A stretch of DNA of 64,000 nt. Origin: Vitis vinifera (Eukaryota; Streptophyta; Magnoliopsida; Vitales; Vitaceae). The DNA lies in contig NC_081815.1 of assembly GCF_030704535.1 (NCBI RefSeq), forward strand, positions 4,660,501 through 4,724,500, written 5' to 3'. The notes beneath the pieces were generated by a model. It saw nothing but the letters and a program-made list of their open reading frames with translations. It was not told the DNA's origin and did no database searches. The position numbers and the translations under genes are program-made. Of this stretch, positions 48,601 to 60,773 are shown piece after piece; positions within the stretch are counted from its first letter, which is position 1, and each line of letters starts with the position of its first letter.

Positions 48601-49335
48601 TTAATTATTTTATTTTATCATCATTTGATGGATTGCTAATCAAATATGGTTTTCATGTGTCCAGCTGCTGACACTCCTTTTGCTTGCAGGTCTTCTTCTC
48701 TGGAATCAGACAAGGCTTCAGTGGGTTGGAAATAAAAGGTCTGAGAATCAGAGTCAACAAATTCGGGAGCCCAGATTAAGGTGGGTACCTTGCTTTTTTC
48801 CTTTGTTAACCGATTCATATTGTGAAAGCAGTCATCCGGTAGTTTTGTGGATGCAGAGCCAAATGCTTCTACTTCTCATCCACTAAATTAAAATAATCAC
48901 CATTATCCTTTTCTGCTTTGGAAAATGCATCTGTCATTCATTCATTTCTAGCAATATAATGAACTCTTGATATTCAATACTTATATTACATATGTAATCC
49001 ATAATCTACTGTAATCACTTCTGGTAATTGTTTCAAGAGTTTCTTAAAGGAGCTTGGGGCATAAGTCATTTAAGTGGATTTTTCTAGCTATATCTTTCTC
49101 CAGTGGTTAAACCAGTGTGTCTTTACAGATGGAATGCAACTTATGAAGGTTTACTTGGAACCAACAGGCGTTTCTCCCAGCCCATCCCTCTCTCTGTAAG
49201 TCTTCTGTGCTGTAAGGTGGTCTTAAATCAATCTCCCAGTAACCCCCACCGTGGCTAACTGCTTCGATCTTTGACTGACAGGAAATGATAGATTTTCTGG
49301 TGGACGTATGGGAGCAGGAGGGGATGTATGATTGA
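39650..49335 (+). CDS. Gag1-like clamp (DUF4050) protein
   Basis: Small plant protein of the DUF4050/Gag1-like clamp family; molecular role unknown. Firm exons are 48336-48595, 48690-48780, 49129-49195 and 49282-49335, encoding [21 protein letters not shown], a Ser-rich middle, [13 protein letters not shown], then [11 protein letters not shown] and a C-terminus [16 protein letters not shown]. An in-frame stop precedes the first of these, so an upstream start exon is needed. The best candidate is 39650-39654, ATGGG before a GTAAGT donor. Joined to the CAGAG acceptor at 48335 it gives MGRGCLGCC and 158 residues. Gly2 with Cys5, Cys8 and Cys9 would suit N-myristoylation and palmitoylation. The second intron uses a GC donor (48596-48597). 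The 8.7-kb first intron holds LINE remains. The last exons are secure; the first exon is inference. Confidence 0.75.
41424..41451. repeat. (TA)n microsatellite
   Basis: Perfect TA run in the long first intron of the DUF4050 gene. Confidence 0.97.
42244..44870 (+). mobile_element. ORF1-only LINE with target-site duplication
   Basis: Flanked by a near-perfect direct repeat: AACATTCTTTTTTTCTGCAAAAGAAAGAT-type sequence at 42215-42243 and again at 44871-44903, with small indels. The body contains ORF1-like frames of plant LINEs. One is [22 protein letters not shown] at 42565-42876. Another is [25 protein letters not shown] near 43150-43230, the DUF4283 zinc-knuckle neighbourhood. A third is a 237-codon frame at 43820-44533. 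It ends in GTTTACCTATCA plus poly-A (44855-44870). The ORF2 endonuclease and reverse transcriptase are missing, so there is an internal deletion. Several stops and shifts interrupt ORF1. Confidence 0.85.
43820..44533 (+). pseudogene. LINE ORF1 C-terminal part
   Basis: 237 codons without a stop, Ser/Gly/Glu-rich, with no catalytic motif. Its position behind the DUF4283-like segment and before the LINE 3' end fits the variable ORF1 C-terminal region. It is not a host gene as far as can be seen. Confidence 0.5.
44904..45660 (-). mobile_element. Degenerate antisense LINE remnant with RNase H-like piece
   Basis: On the minus strand, 44998-45225 reads like the end of the RVT_3/RNase H-like domain of plant LINEs: a long hydrophobic stretch and then [20 protein letters not shown], which compares with the usual H..REGN..AD pattern. 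Upstream on the same strand, CEALRNGH is interrupted by stops. The younger LINE at 42244-44870 appears to have inserted next to its 3' end. Confidence 0.5.
46000..46600. other. AT-rich intron segment, no gene seen
   Basis: Many TTAAGT/ACTTAA words repeat (for example AGTCATTGAGTAG and TTAAGTATTAAGT), giving a locally self-complementary sequence, possibly an old MITE. No open frame is supported. Confidence 0.35.
46610..47860 (+). mobile_element. Degenerate LINE 3' fragment with zf-RVT
   Basis: In several frames with stops the plus strand reads the C-terminal half of LINE ORF2: [30 protein letters not shown], then [24 protein letters not shown] and [21 protein letters not shown], the last block matching the LINE at 36450-37065 ([18 protein letters not shown]). 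It is strongly eroded. It carries its own small insertion at 47694-47715. Confidence 0.75.
47694..47715 (+). mobile_element. Tiny LINE tail insertion
   Basis: About 22 bp, TGAACTTATC followed by A's, sits between two copies of AAATTCCAAAAGAAA (47679-47693 and 47716-47730). The inserted sequence is just the common end of LINEs in this window (ACTTATCAAAA). This fits an extremely 5'-truncated retrotransposition with a 15-bp target-site duplication. Confidence 0.7.
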
Positions 49336-52300
49336 CAAAGGGAATTCCAGGAAATGTTTTGGTTTCTTCATATATCAGGAACCCCCGTCTTTATAAATTG
49401 TAACTTTATAAAAAGCTTTGATATATCGCTGAAGAGAGAAAAAGGTTGAAAAAAATCAAGGGATTCTTTGTCGGTTATCATTTCAAATGTTAATATCCAT
49501 CCAATCTTTTTCTCTCTCGCGTACTCATGCCTGTTGAATATTGCCTACTGGACTCAATGGTATCAGCCACTTAATATGCATTTAGTCCTTGGAAAATAGA
49601 CATGATAACCAAGCTTGGTGGTTTCCAGATTGACCTGACCTCTACCTGTATAGTTTTGATTACTACTGATTAACAGTTGAGGGAACTTGTTATTCATCTT
49701 AAGAGTATTCTCAATGACACAATGGTATCATGCGTGATATAATGCCACCAAGAAGCACTGTACATGCTGTTTAATGAAATATCTGTAAGAGGATTGCCAC
49801 TGAGACAAGGAAGTCATGGTAAATGGGCATTTTGTTGTTTCCTCATCACAATCTGTAGCACTGGAGGGTCAAAATATTTTTACCTTAAGATTTACATATC
49901 TGTGGCAGGATCTATAGAAGGCCTGGTCATAATTATAAGTCTTGTGGTGCCTGTCGGCAAAAAATAATGTACTTGGCCAGAATGTTCATAACTGTCCACT
50001 ACTTATTGTTTAATTTGCTTGGAATTTAGGAACTATGGTCTCATTTCACCTTGCCTCACCAAAAGCCATGCTGCACAAGCTCACAAGAGAAAAAGGCTGA
50101 AGCCATCAGTAACATACAAATTCACATGAGAGTATTATTTATCAGAAAAATGATTTTTTTTTTGGAAGCCCTAAAAATTCCTTCCAGTAAAGGACATGGG
50201 TGTTGGGTGGTTTTTAATTTTAAAAAAACATGTTGGTCCATATGGTTTGTGGTGGTTGAAACAGAAGGATACTTGGCCTTGGTTTTATTGAAATGGATCT
50301 GCATCTACGACTCTAGGGCACATTCGATGATATGGCATGACATGTTCAATGGATCAAGCCTTGATCAAATTTTGTGTTCCGAAACCCCTATGAAGTCTTC
50401 CCCTAATTTCCACACCTACTGCAGTATGACCCCAGCCGAATTTCTCTTCATTGTGGTCCTCTTGATTCAATGATACATAGTGGGCGTTGTTTCTGATTTT
50501 GAGACATGACATCTATTTTCTTAATTACGGGTGACGTGTACAGCCTTAGTTCCAGAAATAACCCACTTCACAAACATAATTTATGGATTCATCTATAAAA
50601 CCGAATCAATGTACATTTTTGACTTTCATTGTTTATAACTTCATACCTTAATCCCATTAGACGATTTTAAGTCATTTTAAAATAATAATTTAAAAAACAT
50701 ATTTTAATGACCAAAATTGTTGATTTAAATAAGTAAAAAAAAAAGCTCGCAAAAACACCTCAATTTTTGCCATAATTTTATTAACAAAAATTCACATTTT
50801 CCGTGTTGGTTCAAAGACTACTACTTTCCAGCCCGCTGCCCGCCCCGCCGACATACGGTACAAGAGCGACACTTGCGCTTGACATCCCCAAACGCTGCCA
50901 AAAATGAAAAATGCATTGACAAGAGAGGAGGTTGACAATCCACCATCTCCCACACGGCAGCTCAAACCAAAAATGAAGATGATGACACTCTCCCAATAAG
51001 AAATCAAAAACAAATGCCTAGGTGAAGCTTCCTCCAAGTGTCCCCTAACGATACCACCAACATCCCTCTTTCCTTTCATATTTATCCACTTTCCTTCTCA
51101 TTTCTTCTGCTACAGCCTAAGCAAATATGCCTTGTACATTCCTACCCTTGTTTTCACGTCTAAACATCATACCAACATTTCACTCACACGAGATAGACTT
51201 TTCTTTCTCGAATCTACTTCGTTGCCATCCATGTCAAATTCGAGATACCCAAAAGATTTTCACAAATACTTTTTCCCCTGCCTTCCAATTTTTAATATTG
51301 CAAGCCCCCCAACAACGGAATCCGAATTATCAACGCAAAAAGTGGGTGCAAAATCAGACATTAAGCCACTAGGAGATGTAAACCATCATAATCTTTTCCG
51401 GACTGCGCGGCCATGTGTGGATGGAGGGAGGGGATGATACAATATTAAAACATGGAGCATATTAGAAAAATAGTAAGTCATTGAAGAATTGAAGACTGGG
51501 CCAAGCTACAATGAATCTGGGCGACTTAATGCCCCAAAATTCGACCAACCCATTTGACCAAATCATGTGTTCCCCACTTTTCCATCAATTTTATTTATTT
51601 TTTCAATTTTTGGATTTTCTATGTGGATATGATTAGCATGGCTCCCTCTTTCCAAAAAGCAGAACCAGTTAAAAACTTTGGATCAACAGATAAATGCTTT
51701 TCGGCAGATCAAATGTGAAACCGTGTGGAATTTCAACCACACGTCTAATGATTTAAAGGATTAGAATCTTATGATTAAAAAAAATGCCACGCTTATTTCA
51801 TGTAAGATTTATAGTTTATTGTGAATTGGATTTGATTCGATTGGATTAATTATTTTATTAATAAATTTTGGAAGAAATTTCAAATTTCAAAAATTTTGTG
51901 TTAAATAGTAATCTCTCTTATATATTTTTTTTCATCATATAAATTTTTTATTAAGTATTTATTTCATAATTATTGAAATAGTTTCTTTAAACCCACTTAA
52001 TCAGTGGTGTCTAGTAGTGATCCTGACTTGAAGATGAGTTGATAATCATTTGTCTTGTCGTTTATAAGTTGATACTGTTGTTGAAAATAAATCGATAAAG
52101 TCAATCCACATGAATTTTACATCAAATAATACTTATACAATTCTTCTTTTAAGTCATGCGTTATATTTGTGATCTCAAGAATCTTTAAGGATGGCCATTT
52201 ATCTTTTTTGGTGATATGATAAATTGTCGTTATTATAAACAAAAAACTGAGGTATTGAAGATATATTATTGAACTTTCAATCCCTACTATTGAAAAAGAA

Positions 52301-53448
52301 GAAAAAAAATTAAATAATTAGATAAAATGGAATCAAACCTAAATTTTCACATACATGTGATTGATTGTACTTTTTAATAGGTACGTCTTTGTTCTTAAAG
52401 TAAGACCCTATTATGAGACATCTATTTGACCAAGCATCTTGGCCGGTTCATTTTTGTAATTTTTTTTATGCCAGTTTTAAATTTTCATACTTTTTTAGAA
52501 TTAGTAGGTTTATATAATTAATGTTTTTATTATCAAATAATAATAATAAAAAGGATTGTTAGGGGTTTACAATGACTTTTAAAGATTCAAAGTTATCATT
52601 AGTTTTGAATTAGGATCATTGAAGTATATATATAATATATAATTAAGAATTTATAGGTGAATAATGACAATAAAAGGTGTATATTAATTTTTACTTTGGT
52701 GTGTAAAAATTATTGATAAAAAAATTTTAAAAAAAAATCAAAATTTATTGAGGATTACTTAAAGATCCATTACAATAGCTCAAGTGCTCAACAAGTTTCT
52801 TTATTTTTCATGATTTTTATTTCATGTGTATCATATGCACTCATTAGTGTTTTCCTCGTACAAATATGTTTTATAGTATTAAAAAAATGTATGAAAAATG
52901 TTATTGCTATTATTCTCTTGCACATTTACGATATTCTTAAGGGTCCAATTGGTATTTAAGGTTGAGTCATGACGATCAATCCTAATCCATCGAGTCATTG
53001 AGGAGTTCATTAAGAAGTATGAAGTGCTATGTTATGAATCCAAAGACATGTATATGTACGGATTCGGATGAGATTCTTGTAAGAAGGTAACTTATGGTTT
53101 AAGTTAATTTATGAACTTGTTCTTATTGAATTATCGATTAGATTTGACTAAGTCTAAATTTATGTAAATTGAGCTTAAAATTTGAAATTATTAATTCACC
53201 CTTTCGGCTAAGTTTCAAAAAATTTAAAACTCATCCTTATTTTTAATAAAAATCATTTTTAAGATATATAATTAAAAAAAATCATATAATAAAAAAACAA
53301 TATATAACAATAATTGTTTTTGTTTTTACCTACTCCACAAAACTAAATACAGTGAATGCCATGGAGGGAGTCACCATTATCATTTAAAGAAATGATTGAA
53401 ATGAAAGCACAGCTGATGATGGAGAGGGACCATCATATGAAATGAATG
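49336..53448. other. Intergenic region, no gene seen
   Basis: Begins with the DUF4050 3' UTR. A less AT-rich segment at 50820-51440 has open frames on both strands, but none shows a family motif or exon structure. From 51780 onward it is AT-rich. Confidence 0.5.
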
Positions 53449-53449
53449 A

Positions 53450-53576
53450 ATCAGCACCCCCCGCCCTTAAAATAATGTAAGACCACAAATACAAGTGGCC
53501 TGGAAAATGAGGCAGAACACAAGTTTGAATCTTGAAGCGAAGATCCAATGATTCTAGCCATTAGGCAACCCCCACG
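53450..53576 (-). mobile_element. Possible tRNA-derived SINE remnant
   Basis: On the minus strand the sequence starts GGGGTTGCCTAATGGCTAGAATC, similar to the CCTAGTGGTTAGAGC-type A box of plant SINEs. About 30 nt later comes AAGATTCAAACTT, resembling a degraded B box. No clear tail or target duplication was found. Confidence 0.3.
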
Positions 53577-56282
53577 GCTCTGCCTCTCTGTCCAGACCCA
53601 GTACCCCCTACCCACTTTTTCTGACTCACTCATAGTTCTTTTTTTATTTCTGAATTCTGTCCATACCAAACACTCCCTTAGGCCCCACATCTCATCCCCT
53701 GCCAACTCATTGGATACAAATCTCAATTTCTCCCTGCTTACCCAAAAATTCCATGCATGCACCTCTAAATCTTTTAAACCCTAAAAATTTAGATCACCTT
53801 ACTTTTCCAACAAGCCATATACCCTTATCCCCATATCGCCAAAATCTTTGAAAATGGCAATATTTTTTTTGCTCTTTTGTAAGGATGTGATCTCTCCTTT
53901 TGGGTTCTAGTTTACCTAACCTATTACTTCTTTGTCATTAGGTCGCCATTGTTGTTTTGATTAATATTTTTGTGAGGAGAGTGGGAACAGTCACGTGTAT
54001 TTGGACATGAAATCTTTGCTTAAGAGATTTTGTAGAGTTTGGTGCACCCACTGAATGATCTATCCTTCTCAATGCATGTAACAATCTTATACATTTCATT
54101 AATATCATCATCAATCTTTTCTTTGCTATTCCTATCTGGTATTACCTTCATCTACTATCTACCTTGTGGCCCTTACATGGTTACGTGTGAAATGGGGATT
54201 TTGGGTTGAATCTCTTCCACAACCTCCTTCAAAAGGTTAAATGGCTATGTTAAAAGTTATAAAAATATTAAATTTAAGACTTAATTAAAAATAAATAAAA
54301 TTAAGCAAATATAAAAGCTCTTAATAAGCTTAAAAAATGGTTAAGATTTGATATTATTAGAAGGAAAATTCAAAATTGCAGACTCTTTTCATCATTTAGT
54401 TTAAGAAGAAAAATTTTCAAAATTATAAAACTCTTCCTATATATCATCTAATTTAGCAGGAAAAATGATCAAATATCTGTCAAATATATATTTTTATATT
54501 TTCCAATACAACCATTACATAAAAAATTCATATTCTTTTTAGGTAGGATGACAAACCCCACTACCCCAGCCTAACGAGGGACGCCATCCGTACAGCATCT
54601 CAGAGACCTTGAACTACCTAAAGTACCAATGTGCAGGTTGCAAATAGAAAAGCAACTAGTGGATTGCATTACTGTTTCTAAGCTATGGTTGGCTGTAGCG
54701 GCTCAGCCTCAGCATGTGATTAGAGAAAAAGAAATGCCCATTTGCCTATATTCTTGCCCCTCGTCCTCACTTTCCAAGCTGTTTTTCTCATCATGCCTAT
54801 CCTAATTCCTAATCCACCCCCCTACAACAACTTGCACAGAAAGGGCACACCAAAGCATATGGTTTATGGATATGGTTTTGGGTTTTTGACTACATGCATC
54901 CAACCCTTTTCCTCTTTCCCCCACAACTTAAAAAAGGGTGCACCAATCATATTCCCATCTTTAGTGAGCCAAATTTTATTAATTAGCTTCTCATCTAGCG
55001 TGGGGTTTAGCTTTTGACCCAAGTGGGCTTTCTAATGCATGTCAGAATTCTAAGTTTTTAGAGTAGGTTTTAGCTTTTGAACCAAGTGGGTTCTTTAATA
55101 TATGTCAAAATTCAAAGTTTTTGGAGTGGGTTTAAGTTTTTGAACCAAGTGGGTCATTTTAAAATATGTCAAAATCCCAAGTTTTTAGATATTTTTGTGT
55201 GGAGAATATAAAATAGAAGAGAACACTTAAGACTTAAAAGTGGGAAATATGTGAAAAATAGATGTGTAGTGTGAATAAGTGTGGGGTCAAGTGGATGGAA
55301 AGAGGTTAAAAATAGTAATTTCAAGTGGGTGCATTGGGGGGAGTTGTATCGTTGATGGTGGACATGGGTAATGGGTCATCCAAGTGGGCATTTTTGTTGT
55401 TTCTATGGAAACTGATGTTACCCACAATTCCCCATTGCCTTTATTAATGCCCTCTGCTGCCTCGCTGTCTCAACTCCTAGGATGTTTTTAAACCACTTGT
55501 TGGCGTTTTATATGCCCAACTTCCCAACTTGCAACTTATAAATTAAAGGGGATGCTACATTCTAAAAGTATATACTTGCACCATCTATTGAAAGGTATCA
55601 CTCATCAGCTTAAGGGTGCACTTTGAATGAGTTGGAATCATCTGAATATGTTAGGGTTAACGTGGGTTGAATACTTGAATCTTTCAACAGCCCACTAAAA
55701 CCCGAACCCGCATATTATTCTTTTTAAATTATAAAGGAAGAATAAATTCTAACATTTCTCATTTTTTAATTATTTTATGCTCTGATTTATTACTTTTTAA
55801 TTATCATAAACTAATATGTTATCATTTTTGTCTAATTGCCCGAATAATTTAAGAGTTAAAAATCAAAGTTTGTAGGTTGTTATTGTTGTTAAATCAATAA
55901 CTAGCGAACATATTTTAAAGTTACCAGACATTTAATCTTTCACCTTTTATTTTATAATATAATTTATATGATTTACACTTTACAACAAGTACTTTACTTA
56001 ATAATTTACAAGAACTTGTCGGAGCTCGAATTATGCATGAGCTTGACGTGGGTTGAACATATTAACAGTGGGTCTAACACTGAGTCCCGCCTAATTTATA
56101 GTCCTAATGAGGCGATATCACATATACAATTTTAACATATGTACCATATATAAGATTTAATTACTTTGCCTCTATAGTTATCACATTATACTTTGATCTC
56201 ATTTATTTCAATGATCGAGATTCAAGGAAATACATTATCATACAACCTAATAAAAAGGAAAAAATCAAAAGGAAAATTAGTA
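53577..56282. other. Intergenic region, no gene seen
   Basis: No supported exon series. At 55014-55185 three imperfect copies of a TTAGCTTTTGACCCAAGTGGG-like phrase recur about every 65 bp (55006, 55070 and 55132), ending near TCAAAATTCNAAGTTTTTNG. Confidence 0.5.
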
Positions 56283-57857
56283 CCATTATTATTCTCATGC
56301 TATATGAGTGATCAAACCATCTAAATTTGCATTCAATCATGTGTCAAATTTTTAAACCTTTGAATATGAATGCATATTATTATTATTCTCATCCTAAATG
56401 AGTGATCAAACCATCTAAATTTGCATTCAATCATGTGTCAAATTTCCAAATTTTTAAATATGAATGCATATCATTATTATTTCCATGCTAAATATGAATA
56501 CATATTATTATTATTCTCATGCTGAATGAGTGATCGAACCTTCTAAATTTACATTCAATCATGTGTCAAATTTCCAAACCTTTAAATATGAGTGCATATC
56601 ATTATTATTCTCATGCTAAATGAGTGATCAAACCATCTAAATTTGCATTCAACCATATGTCAAATTTCCAAACCTTTAAATATTAATGCATATCATTATT
56701 ATTCTCATGCTAAATGGGTGATCAAACCATCTAAATTTGCATCAAACAACCATGTGTTTAATTTCCAAACCTTTAAATATGAATGCATATCATTATTATT
56801 TCCATGTTGAATGAGTGATCAAACCTTCTAAATTTGCATTCAACCATGTGTCAAATTTCCAAACCTTTAAATATGAATGTATATCATTATTATTCTCATG
56901 CTAAATGAGTGATCAAACTATCTAAATTTGCATTCAAACATGTGTCAAATTTCCAAACCTTTAAATATGAATGTATATCATTATTATTATCATGTTGAAT
57001 GAGTGATCAAACCATCTAAATTTGCATTCAACCATGTGTCAAATTTCCAAACATTTAAATATGAATGCATATCATTATTATTTACATGCTAAATATGAAT
57101 GCATATCATTATTTTTCCTATGATGAATGAGTAATCAAGCCTTCTAAATTTGCATTCAACCATGTGTCAAATTTTCAAACCTTTAAAAATGAATGCATAT
57201 CATTATTATTCCTATGTTGAATGAGTGATCAAACTATCTAAATTTGCATTCAACCATGTGTCAAATTTCCAAACCTTTAAATATGAATACATATCATTAT
57301 TATTCTCATGCTAAATAAGTGATCAAACCATCTAAATTTGCATTCAACCATGTATCAAATTTCCAAACCTTTAAATATGGATGTATATCATTATTATTCC
57401 GATACTGAATGAGTGATCAAACCATCTAAATTTGCATTAAACCATGTGTCAAATTTCCAAACCTTTAAATATGGATGTATATTATTATTATTCCGATACT
57501 AAATGAGTGATCAAACCATCTAAATTTACATTAAACCATGTGTCAAATTTCCAAACCTTTAAATATGAATGCATATCATTATTATTCCAATGCCAAATGA
57601 GTGATCAAACCATCTAAATTTGCATTCAACAGTGTATCAAATTTCCAAACTTTTAAATATGAATCATATCATTATTATTTCCATGCTAAATGAGTGATCA
57701 AACCTTCTAAATTTGCATTCAACCATGTGTCAAATTTCTAAATTTTTAAATATGAATGCATATCATTATTATTCTCATGCTAAATGAGTGATCAAACCAT
57801 CTAAATTTGCATTTCATCATGTGTCAAATTTTTTAACCTTTAAATATGAATGCATAG
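56283..57857. repeat. Minisatellite, about 95-bp unit, about 16 copies
   Basis: The phrase GAGTGATCAAACCATCTAAA recurs about every 95 bp from 56307 to 57790. In each unit it is followed by TTTGCATTCAACCATGTGTC, AAATTTCCAAACCTTTAAAT and ATGAATGCATATCATTATTA blocks. Two or three units have an extra partial copy of the ATGAATGCATAT part, near 56490 and 57090. Units differ by few substitutions, so the array is younger or better homogenised than the one at 3803-4960. There is no coding potential across copies. Confidence 0.95.
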
Positions 57858-60552
57858 CAATTGTAATTAAATTTTAATTGTGTTTGGAAGCAAATTACTT
57901 GATAGATTCCATACTAAAAGTTGCACTAAAGAATCTTAAGAAGGATGCCACTATTAATTTTATAAATGAATTTAATATAACTTTAAGGATGGCTTGAGAA
58001 AAAACAAACACTGAAGAACAACCGCCCATGGGACAGACAATGCTTGCTTCTCTTATTAAACTAACCGTCCTGGCAGGCTACCACCATCAAAATGTCCATT
58101 CTAAGTCATTACTTGTTTTGCTTGACAGCATAGGAGTATGGAAAAACCAAGTAGGATCCATTTTGACAGTCATAAGGAAATAAAATATTCAAAGATAAAT
58201 AAATAAAGTTGAAAGGCCCAGAAAAGTTTGAAATAAAAAATAAAAACCCAAGGTGGAGATCCATTGATTCTAACCAAAAAAAGGAGAGAGAGAGAGAGAG
58301 AGGGAGAGAGGGAGAGAGGTTTTGAATGGAATGGACCCACAAAGGGTATGATCCATTGTACATCCAACGAGAAGTATGTCTAAGAGAAGAGTACCAAAGA
58401 GGGGCCTCGTGTGAAATATGAATGTACCGCCATTTCTCATGCCTCCCTCCCTTCCCTCCCCCCTCCCTAGTCACTATCCCTATCTCCCACTTCATATTTG
58501 TTTTTTACTTTTCATACCAATTCCATGTTCACCAAGTCAATTCTCTCTTTCTCACAGTCTCATGCCTCATCAGGCAACATATGCTTGACTCATGTTCATG
58601 CCCCTTAAGCTCTTCCCACTTGACTTCAATTGTCAAGTTGTATGCCAACCAAACACCAAAAAACAAAATTCTTCACGAAGAGAAACTCAAATATTACATT
58701 TGAGGTTTTTTACGCATTCACAACGATTTCACAAAGTCATCCCAATCCTTTTTTAAAAAAGAATTTGGAGAAAAAGAATAAAAGAAGAGTGATTTATAAC
58801 AAAATATGTTGTTTAGATGTTTTAAAGTATGATGAATAAATATAGCAAAATATGCACCGGATATATTTTAGCCTATTCATGTTTGATTTTTATAAAAACT
58901 AAAAATTGAAAAAAAAAAAAATATTATAAAAATTATATTATATTCTAATATTTACTAAAAATATAAAAATATATATTTTTTATTTAATGTTATTTGAAAT
59001 TATTCTATAACATACCATTTGCTAAATTATTATTATTTTATTTCTTTATTAATAATGTTTACAATTAAAACGTTTAAAAATAAAAATAAAATTATTATAT
59101 TATAGTGTTAAATATATAGAAAAATTCATGTGTATATAAATTATTATATTAAAGAATATTATTTTATGTTGTATTTTACACATTTTTGTAATTATTTTCT
59201 TTTTCAAACCACAATATTAAATTTTTAATTAACATTTTTTTATTCTATAAAGCGAGTAATATAAAAAAATTTAAAATAAATTGAAGAAAATGACTAAAAA
59301 ACAAATTTATGATCCAGTAAAATATGTTTATATATATATTCCTCAAATAAAATAATTAAATATTGTATTACACCACTTATATTTACTTAAATATAAAAAA
59401 AATAAATACTTCATTCTATATTTATCTTCTCGTAATCAAAATACGGGTTTAGATTTATATATATATATATATTTTGTATGAATCTCAATTTTACCACCTT
59501 TGGTTGATTCTAGAATTAGCTTGACTAAAATGAGTGGGTATGTTCATGTACTCAATTTAGCTATCAAGTAGTCATAATTGACTTTAATGGACCGATTAAA
59601 TGCACCAAATTTAATAAGAGCAAGACTTGGGTTTTTAGATGTTTACCATTCAAACTTGATGTATCATAAAATAACGGACTTTTCAAATTTATTTGTCACA
59701 TCTCTTCTTAATAAGAATAAAGATTTTTCCCTTTTTCTAAAATTTTGGTTCAAAAATTGTTCCTATTCCTTATGTCCATGAGATTAACTATTAAAACGTG
59801 CAATTCATGTTGTAAACTTTCTTTTTAACTTGGAAAAATACTAATCCTAATGATTGCAAGAAAAGAAAGTTCCAACAAGTTTCTATCTGATTATAAAAAC
59901 TTTTTAGCCACCTTAATCATCTTTTTGAGATGTAATTAATATTCCATGAAGATTCTTTTGAAAGGGATGAGAAATGGGAATAGAAGAAATCTAGTCATAA
60001 ACCTCAATTTTTATTACTTAAAAATGTAAGTGAAGGGAAAGTAATCTAAGTTTGATTCCCAAGGGGTAAGAAATGCCTAACTTCAAGGCAGCTGCTCCAC
60101 CCCCACCCCCACCCAGCTAATTCCAACTAATCAAACATTAACTAAAGCTTCTACTTGCACCACTTGCTTTCCTAATCCCAATCAAAATCCTAAATCGATT
60201 TTAGTTCGTAATGTTTTTCGAAATTATTATCATTTTTGTGGATTCTCGAAATTCAAAAATTTGTTAAATATTTAATTTAAAAAAGAAAATATTTCTTAGT
60301 ATTATAAAATGTATCGGATTCTCTCAAAATCACTATTAAATAAATATCTTTATGTTTATGAAAAATATTATTGAATTTTTGTACTCCAAATATTATAAAA
60401 AAAAAAAGGGCAAAAAACGGGGTGGGGCGGTAAGTGGTAAGCGGTAAGCGGTATTGGGGAGGGGAGGTGGTTGGGGAAGAGGAATAACGGGAAAAAGCGG
60501 TTTTAGGGATGGATTCATTGCATTTGAAATGGCAATGACACCTCATGCCCCC
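57858..60552. other. Intergenic region before EBF gene
   Basis: AT-rich and without a supported gene. It holds a (GA)n tract at 58283-58319, a (TA)n tract at 59455-59472 and, at 60410-60475, an unusual G-rich promoter stretch with repeated GGTAAGCGGTAAGCGGTA. Confidence 0.5.
58283..58319. repeat. (GA)n microsatellite
   Basis: GA repeat with a few GGGA interruptions, read directly. Confidence 0.95.
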
Positions 60553-60560
60553 AATATATA
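60553..60560 (+). promoter_or_regulatory. Likely TATA box of EBF gene
   Basis: AATATATA lies about 215 bp before the proposed start codon and just before a pyrimidine-rich leader typical of plant 5' UTRs. That places transcription start near 60590. Inference from position. Confidence 0.45.
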
Positions 60561-60720
60561 CTCTTCTCTTTCCTTGGCTTCTCTCATCATCTTCCCACAT
60601 TCTCTGTATTCTTCTTCCTCTCTCTTTTTTTGCCCTAATTCTTTGGGGTTTCAGATGTTCTTGATCCTCTCTTCGCCTACTCAACAACCGCTTCTTCACT
60701 GCTTCTCCAACGCTGCGTTT

Positions 60721-60750
60721 TTCTTCTTCTTCTTCTTCTGCTTCTTCTTG
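60721..60750. repeat. (TTC)n run in EBF 5' UTR
   Basis: TTC/TTCTGC repeat directly upstream of the EBF start codon. Pyrimidine-rich leaders are common in plant 5' UTRs. Confidence 0.9.
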
Positions 60751-60773
60751 GTGTTCGTGTTGGCTCTTCAGTC

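Noticed and set aside
50792-51437. Overlapping frames on both strands around 50.8-51.4 kb as a gene
   Set aside because: No splice-linked continuation, no motif and no promoter-like context; composition alone is not enough.
53451-53762. 103-codon minus-strand frame
   Set aside because: No homology features; partly overlaps a possible SINE remnant.
56283-57857. Regular array as a CRISPR-like structure
   Set aside because: Units are direct tandem copies without unique spacers, in a plant nuclear context.
60310-60320. ATGTATCG as an EIN3-binding site upstream of EBF
   Set aside because: Only a near match to the known consensus and easily found by chance in AT-rich DNA.
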